Shown here: positions 5,308-8,590 of the stretch, one piece after another | Numbering within the stretch: position 1 is the first letter of the stretch | How the letters are laid out: every line of letters starts with the position of its first letter | NCBI GenBank assembly: GCA_022712815.1 | Contig: JAFLJW010000163.1 | Location: 1 to 8,590, forward strand | Source: Pseudodesulfovibrio sp. | Lineage (GTDB): Bacteria > Desulfobacterota > Desulfovibrionia > Desulfovibrionales > Desulfovibrionaceae | DNA length: 8,590 nt | Direction of reading: 5' to 3' | The notes under the pieces: model-generated | Databases searched by the model: none | Seen by the model: the letters and a program-made list of their open reading frames with translations, nothing else | What the model was told of the DNA's origin: nothing | Position numbers and translations under genes: made by a program

Positions 5308-8034
5308 CTATAGTGTGAAAAAGAATGCGGCCCCTTTTCCCACCTGGCCTTCTGCCCGGAGGTCGCCGCCATGCTTTCGTATTACGCGGTCCACAATGGC
5401 CAGTCCGATGCCGGTCCCTTCGAATTCCTCCTGGGTGTGCAGCCGGGAAAAGACCTGAAACAGCTTGTCGGCATATTGCATGTCGAATCCCGCTCCATTG
5501 TCCCGTATCACAAACCAGGTGGAGCCAAAAGCCTCTTTAGTCTCGAAGATAATTTTGGGCTTATTGCCCCCGGCACTGAATTTCCAGGCGTTGCCCACGA
5601 GGTTTTCCAGCATCAGCCGGATCAGGCGAGGGTCGGCTTCGACCTTGAGGTTCGGTTTGATTTCTATTTCGATTTTGGTGTTCGGGTTTCGTTCCCTGAG
5701 GCTCTGAACGATTTCAAGCGCGACCTCACCCAGGTCGATTGGTTCCCGCTCCACTTCCATGCGCGTCATGCGTGACAGGGCCAGAATATCGTCGATCAGT
5801 TCTCCCATTCGCTGGCTTGCATTTCGGACCCGGTTCAGGAAGTCGAGCCCCTCGGCATCGAGTTTGTCCGCGTAGTCCTCGATGAGGGCCTGGCTGAAGC
5901 CGTCGATGGATCGAAGCGGTGCGCGCAGGTCATGGGAAACAGAATAGGAGAAGGCCTCCAATTCATTGTTGGCCACTTCGAGATCAACGGTGCGGGCCTT
6001 GACCCGCGTTTCCAGTTCCTTTGCCTGATGCGAGAGCATGGATTCGCGTTCCTTGTAGTAATCCACGCGCTGTTTCAATTCGCCGGGGGTGAGTTTGAGT
6101 TCGGCCAGAATCTCGGCGTACATGTTGGAGAGTCTGGCCCGTTCCTCATCGGTATAGATGTTGGCCGACACGATGGCCGAGTGCGCCTCGGCGGCTCCCA
6201 CGGTTCCGGCCAGGGTTTTTTCCACTTCGCCCAGAAGTTCAGCCAGCTCATTGAGGGAGACTTTGCGCCGTCTTGACAGGCCGGTGCGCCGAACGCTGTT
6301 CACGAACATGGAACCTGCATCGCTGCGGTTCACATAGTTGCTGAGGGTATCGACAATTTTCTTGGTCTTGCTTGTGAGGTCGATGGTGGCGGTGCCGGAC
6401 ATGTAGGCCGGCCTGCCCGAGTGGTCCAGGATATTCACGAAATCGCGGGCCAGGGTCATGCCCGTGGCCTTGGCCTCAAAGAGCATGGACCCGGCCATGT
6501 ACAGGCTGATGTTGATGAGCATGGACCAGAACACGCTCTGGCTGAGTGGGGCCATGGAGGTCATGCCGAACAGGGCTTCAGGCTTGAGGAGCGCAATGCC
6601 GAACGGGCCGTTTGCGGTCACTGATTCAAAAGCCCAGCCGCTTTTGGCAAAGGCGGGTATGGCTAATGTGTAGAACCATGTTCCGATGCCGCCGATCAGG
6701 GCGAACTGGGCACCGATCTTGTTGCCGCGTTCCCAGAAGATGCCACCAAGGATTACCGGTGCGAATTGGAGGGCTGCGGCAAACGAGATCATGCCCATGT
6801 TGACCAGCATGAAGGAGTCGCCCACGGCCATATTGAACCAGTAACCGGTGAGGATAACCAGAGCCACTCCGAACCACCGGAGTCTGATCAGATGGTGGCG
6901 GAGGAATCCCAGGGGTTTGATCGCTCTTATGACAGGCAGGAAAATATGATTGGTGAGCATGGTCGAGAGTGTCATGGAGGAGATCATGACCATGGATGCT
7001 GCTGCCGAAACACCGCCGAGATACACGAGGAGGGTGAGCCATGGGCGGTTGTACCACATGGGCAACCTGAGTACGAAGGTATCGGCCATGGTTTTGGGAA
7101 AACCGATGCGTAATCCCTCCATGGCGATGGGCATCACGAAGATGGAGATTAGCAGTACATAGAGCGGGAACAGCCACATGGCCGTGGTTATATGCTTCTC
7201 ATCGCTGTTTTCCACCACGGCCACGTGGAACTGGCGGGGCAGGAACATGATGGCTGACATGGACAAAAGCAGGTAAGTGATCCAGGTGGAATAGGGCGTG
7301 TCCACCGGTCCTGACAGGGTGATGATTTTGTCAATATCAATACCCATGGCCCGGGTGTCGGAGAAAAGGTCGGCAAATCCGTTGTGGGCGACATAGGTGA
7401 TGAAGATGCCGCAGGCCAGAAATGCGGTAAGTTTGACGATGGACTCCACGGCCACTGCTGTAATCATGCCCTGATGTCGTTCGGTGGGGTCGAGTTTGCG
7501 CACGCCGAACATGATGGTGAAGCCGATCATCAGGACAACCGCCATGGGTCCGATTTGTTCGCGCACCCAGGAAGTGCCAGGTCCGGGGGCATTGGCAATG
7601 ACATTGAAGGTGGCGATCACGGATTTTATCTGGAGAGCGATGTATGGTGTGGTGCCGACCAGGGCCGCAAACACGGCCAGGGCGGCCAGTGACAGGGACC
7701 GGTCGTAACGGGCTGAAATGAAGTCGGCGATGGATGTAATGCGATATCGGTTTTTGATGCGGACCATGCGGCGCATGATTTGCCACCACAGGATGATGGT
7801 CAGGGTCGGGCCGATGCAAACCGTGGTGAAGAGCATGCCGGAAGTGACGGCCTTGCCCACGCTGCCGTAGTATGTCCATGAAGTTGCGTACACGGCCAGA
7901 GACAGGCCGTAGACCAGAGGACTGCCCGATATTTTCTTGCTCAATGTCGATTTGCCTTCCACCCATTGAGCCAGGAGGAAGAGCAGTCCGAAGTAAATGA
8001 GCAGGACGATGAGTATGGTCAGGGGACTGAACAC
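5308..8034 (-). CDS. Sodium:solute symporter-histidine kinase fusion (CbrA-like)
   Basis: A 908-aa membrane sensor kinase. Residues 1-520 form a sodium:solute symporter (SSS/SLC5) domain with about 13 hydrophobic helices; recognisable stretches are GLSLAVYATSWTYYG (43-57) and ITSIADFISARYDRS (99-113). A linker at about 565-635, including VSLNELAELLGEVEKTLAG from 592, resembles the STAC domain that joins SLC5 transporters to kinases. A charged helical stretch at about 640-695 follows, then HisKA with H-box SVSHDLRAPLRSIDGFSQ (H701) and HATPase_c with N815, DNGAGFD and GTGIGL boxes. No PAS domain is seen, unlike many CbrA proteins. The start is GTG at 8034, with GAGGA 6 nt upstream and only 2 nt after the preceding stop; the frame runs upstream to 8115, but that part overlaps the preceding gene and is polar. 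Known relatives sense or import amino acids or carboxylates; the substrate here cannot be told. Confidence 0.93.
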   Translation of the reverse strand: MFSPLTILIVLLIYFGLLFLLAQWVEGKSTLSKKISGSPLVYGLSLAVYATSWTYYGSVGKAVTSGMLFTTVCIGPTLTIILWWQIMRRMVRIKNRYRITSIADFISARYDRSLSLAALAVFAALVGTTPYIALQIKSVIATFNVIANAPGPGTSWVREQIGPMAVVLMIGFTIMFGVRKLDPTERHQGMITAVAVESIVKLTAFLACGIFITYVAHNGFADLFSDTRAMGIDIDKIITLSGPVDTPYSTWITYLLLSMSAIMFLPRQFHVAVVENSDEKHITTAMWLFPLYVLLISIFVMPIAMEGLRIGFPKTMADTFVLRLPMWYNRPWLTLLVYLGGVSAAASMVMISSMTLSTMLTNHIFLPVIRAIKPLGFLRHHLIRLRWFGVALVILTGYWFNMAVGDSFMLVNMGMISFAAALQFAPVILGGIFWERGNKIGAQFALIGGIGTWFYTLAIPAFAKSGWAFESVTANGPFGIALLKPEALFGMTSMAPLSQSVFWSMLINISLYMAGSMLFEAKATGMTLARDFVNILDHSGRPAYMSGTATIDLTSKTKKIVDTLSNYVNRSDAGSMFVNSVRRTGLSRRRKVSLNELAELLGEVEKTLAGTVGAAEAHSAIVSANIYTDEERARLSNMYAEILAELKLTPGELKQRVDYYKERESMLSHQAKELETRVKARTVDLEVANNELEAFSYSVSHDLRAPLRSIDGFSQALIEDYADKLDAEGLDFLNRVRNASQRMGELIDDILALSRMTRMEVEREPIDLGEVALEIVQSLRERNPNTKIEIEIKPNLKVEADPRLIRLMLENLVGNAWKFSAGGNKPKIIFETKEAFGSTWFVIRDNGAGFDMQYADKLFQVFSRLHTQEEFEGTGIGLAIVDRVIRKHGGDLRAEGQVGKGAAFFFTL

Positions 8035-8036
8035 CT

Positions 8037-8258
8037 TCAGTCCTCTTTCTTTGTCTTTTCGCCGTGGCGAATGGATTGGCCGACCGCAATGAGCAGAACC
8101 ACGATCACGGTCCATGAGATGAGCAGGTAGCTGAATATGCTGGATTCCCCGCTTTCGGCAGCCATGGACAGAAGAGGCCAGTTAAAGAGCAGCACTCCTG
8201 CATAGAAGAGCAAAATGGCAAAGCTCCCGGCCTTGAAAAACTCGATGATTCGGTTCAC
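8037..8258 (-). CDS. Small two-helix membrane protein upstream of the symporter-kinase
   Basis: A 73-aa protein with two predicted membrane helices at about residues 10-29 and 41-61, a short polar loop between them (AESGES) and a basic, highly charged C-terminal tail (RHGEKTKKED). I do not recognise the family with certainty. Small membrane proteins encoded just before SSS-type transporters or CbrA-like sensors are known (DUF4212 partners of SSS permeases; CbrX upstream of CbrA), so an accessory role for the symporter-kinase is a reasonable inference. I chose the GTG at 8258 because GAGAGG lies 8 nt upstream; another in-frame GTG at 8267 overlaps that ribosome site and would add three residues. 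Its stop is 2 nt before the symporter-kinase start, so translation is probably coupled. It is the first gene of the operon. Confidence 0.75.
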   Translation of the reverse strand: MNRIIEFFKAGSFAILLFYAGVLLFNWPLLSMAAESGESSIFSYLLISWTVIVVLLIAVGQSIRHGEKTKKED

Positions 8259-8326
8259 CGTACGCACCTCTCGACAGCATCACGAATGCAATGGAACTCC
8301 CCAGACTCACCAAAAAACCGGCTGTA

Positions 8327-8356
8327 AGTATAGCAGTAAAATGAATAAAATGCGAA
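8327..8356 (-). promoter_or_regulatory. Candidate sigma-70-type promoter of the signalling operon
   Basis: Reading on the minus strand, TTCGCA (8351-8356, 4 of 6 matches to the -35 consensus) is followed after 18 nt by TATACT (8327-8332, 5 of 6 matches to the -10 consensus). Transcription would begin near 8320, giving a leader of about 60 nt before the GTG at 8258. The spacer is A/T-rich. This is the best match I found in the gap, but it was picked by eye. Confidence 0.5.
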
Positions 8357-8363
8357 TTGCAGA

Positions 8364-8381
8364 GTTGAGTCATTAGTCAAC
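8364..8381. promoter_or_regulatory. Inverted repeat, possible operator
   Basis: GTTGAGT-CATT-AGTCAAC is a palindrome with 7-nt arms and one mismatched pair around a 4-nt centre. It begins 8 nt upstream of the candidate -35 hexamer, centred at about -52 from the predicted start, a usual place for an activator site. The spacing differs from FNR/CRP sites (TTGA-N6-TCAA), so I cannot name a regulator. Confidence 0.4.
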
Positions 8382-8389
8382 GTTTTGTG

Positions 8390-8409
8390 CATGCCAGCAG
8401 GTCGGCATG
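8390..8409. repeat. Inverted repeat CATGCC-N8-GGCATG
   Basis: Two perfect 6-nt arms flank an 8-nt centre, placed 8 nt beyond the first inverted repeat and upstream of the candidate promoter. It could be a second regulator site. No T-run follows on either strand, so it is not an intrinsic terminator. Six-base arms can occur by chance. Confidence 0.35.
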
Positions 8410-8509
8410 GCGGAGAAAAATGTCTGATTTGTATCGTCATGTAAGTTGCTTGCCTACACCAGCGGCAACGAGGTGTTCCAGCCCTCCCCCCGAAGCCTAA
8501 ACTAAAAAT
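8410..8509. other. Noncoding stretch between the inverted repeats and the terminator
   Basis: No convincing gene lies here. Two short competing arm pairs can be seen: TTGCC (8450-8454) with GGCAA (8464-8468), and ACACC (8456-8460) with GGTGT (8472-8476). They overlap each other, so at most one can form at a time. A run of C (8485-8490) follows. I see no tRNA or recognisable small-RNA fold and no conserved riboswitch core. Confidence 0.4.
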
Positions 8510-8533
8510 CGCCCGACCATTGCTGGCCGGGCG
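8510..8533. terminator. Bidirectional intrinsic terminator
   Basis: CGCCCGACCA (8510-8519) pairs with TGGCCGGGCG (8524-8533) around a TTGC loop, giving a 10-bp stem with one A-C mismatch. On the plus strand it is followed by GTTTGTTTTTTG; on the minus strand by ATTTTTAG. It therefore can stop transcription in both directions. The main use is probably to end a minus-strand unit entering from the right, insulating the promoter region of the signalling operon. Confidence 0.85.
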
Positions 8534-8555
8534 GTTTGTTTTTTGTCAGTCTGCT

Positions 8556-8590
8556 TTAGTATTTCATGTCGTCGTCGGTGATCGGGGTTG
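8556..8590 (-). CDS. Possible C-terminal end of an upstream minus-strand gene
   Basis: One minus-strand frame reads in from the right edge as ...TPITDDDMKY and ends at a TAA (8556-8558), 22 nt before the hairpin terminator on that strand. Stop followed closely by a terminator is the usual end of a gene. Only about ten codons are visible, so the product cannot be named. A plus-strand reading from the ATG at 8566 is possible but has no ribosome site. Confidence 0.4.
   Translation of the reverse strand, partial: TPITDDDMKY

Noticed and set aside
5300..5330. T7 promoter-like CACTATAGG on the minus strand next to the T7-like ribosome site
   Set aside because: Only the last 9 nt match; the upstream recognition part of the T7 promoter is absent, and the bases encode the C-terminus and stop of the symporter-kinase.
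7337..8089. 250-codon open frame on the minus strand
   Set aside because: A different frame of the symporter domain; rich in His, Arg and Pro with no hydrophobic pattern, typical of a frame shadow.
8364..8381. FNR/CRP-type binding site
   Set aside because: The arms TTGA and TCAA are separated by 8 nt rather than 6, so the spacing does not fit.
8182..8440. Two short minus-strand frames (61 and 63 codons) in the operon leader
   Set aside because: Neither has a ribosome site, and they overlap the promoter or the 73-aa gene in another frame; a leader peptide could not be supported.
8566..8590. Start of a plus-strand gene at ATG 8566
   Set aside because: No ribosome site precedes it and a terminator with T-run lies immediately upstream; the minus-strand stop reading fits better.

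Overview
The window reads as chromosomal DNA of a Gram-negative bacterium, most likely a Desulfovibrio-like deltaproteobacterium (Desulfovibrionaceae or relatives). That assignment is an inference from moderate-to-high GC, the style of the protein sequences, the density of two-component genes and the GC-rich hairpin terminator. There is no rRNA or marker gene to prove it. No tRNA, CRISPR array, insertion sequence or phage gene was seen.

Layout, left to right. (1) A plus-strand gene (49-474) encodes a small four-helix membrane protein of the DUF4079/cytochrome b561-like type. (2) It converges, with only 6 nt between stop codons, on a minus-strand Kup potassium transporter (481-2343). (3) Reading leftwards from 8258 on the minus strand is a tightly packed five-gene signalling operon. 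Its genes are a 73-aa two-helix membrane protein, a 908-aa sodium:solute-symporter/histidine-kinase fusion (CbrA-like, probable STAC linker), a 148-aa single-domain response regulator of the Rcp1 type, a 237-aa sensorless histidine kinase, and a 553-aa REC-PAS-HisKA-HATPase protein. Gaps are 2, 15, 10 and 11 nt, so the five are almost certainly one transcript. (4) Bases 8259-8555 hold a candidate sigma-70-type promoter, two inverted repeats just upstream of it and a hairpin terminator. (5) The right edge may carry the last codons of another minus-strand gene.

How the genes may work together (inference). The symporter domain would sense or move a solute across the membrane and pass the state through the linker to its kinase domain. 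The free REC protein can accept and shuttle phosphate. The sensorless kinase is a clear relative of the symporter-kinase's own catalytic region, so the two probably share the REC partner. The REC-PAS kinase has its receiver at the N-terminus, so phosphate arriving there would tune a further kinase rather than a DNA-binding domain. None of the five has a visible DNA-binding or enzymatic output domain, so the final output must lie elsewhere or be protein-protein. Kup follows on the same strand after 105 nt with no clear terminator, so it may be co-regulated.
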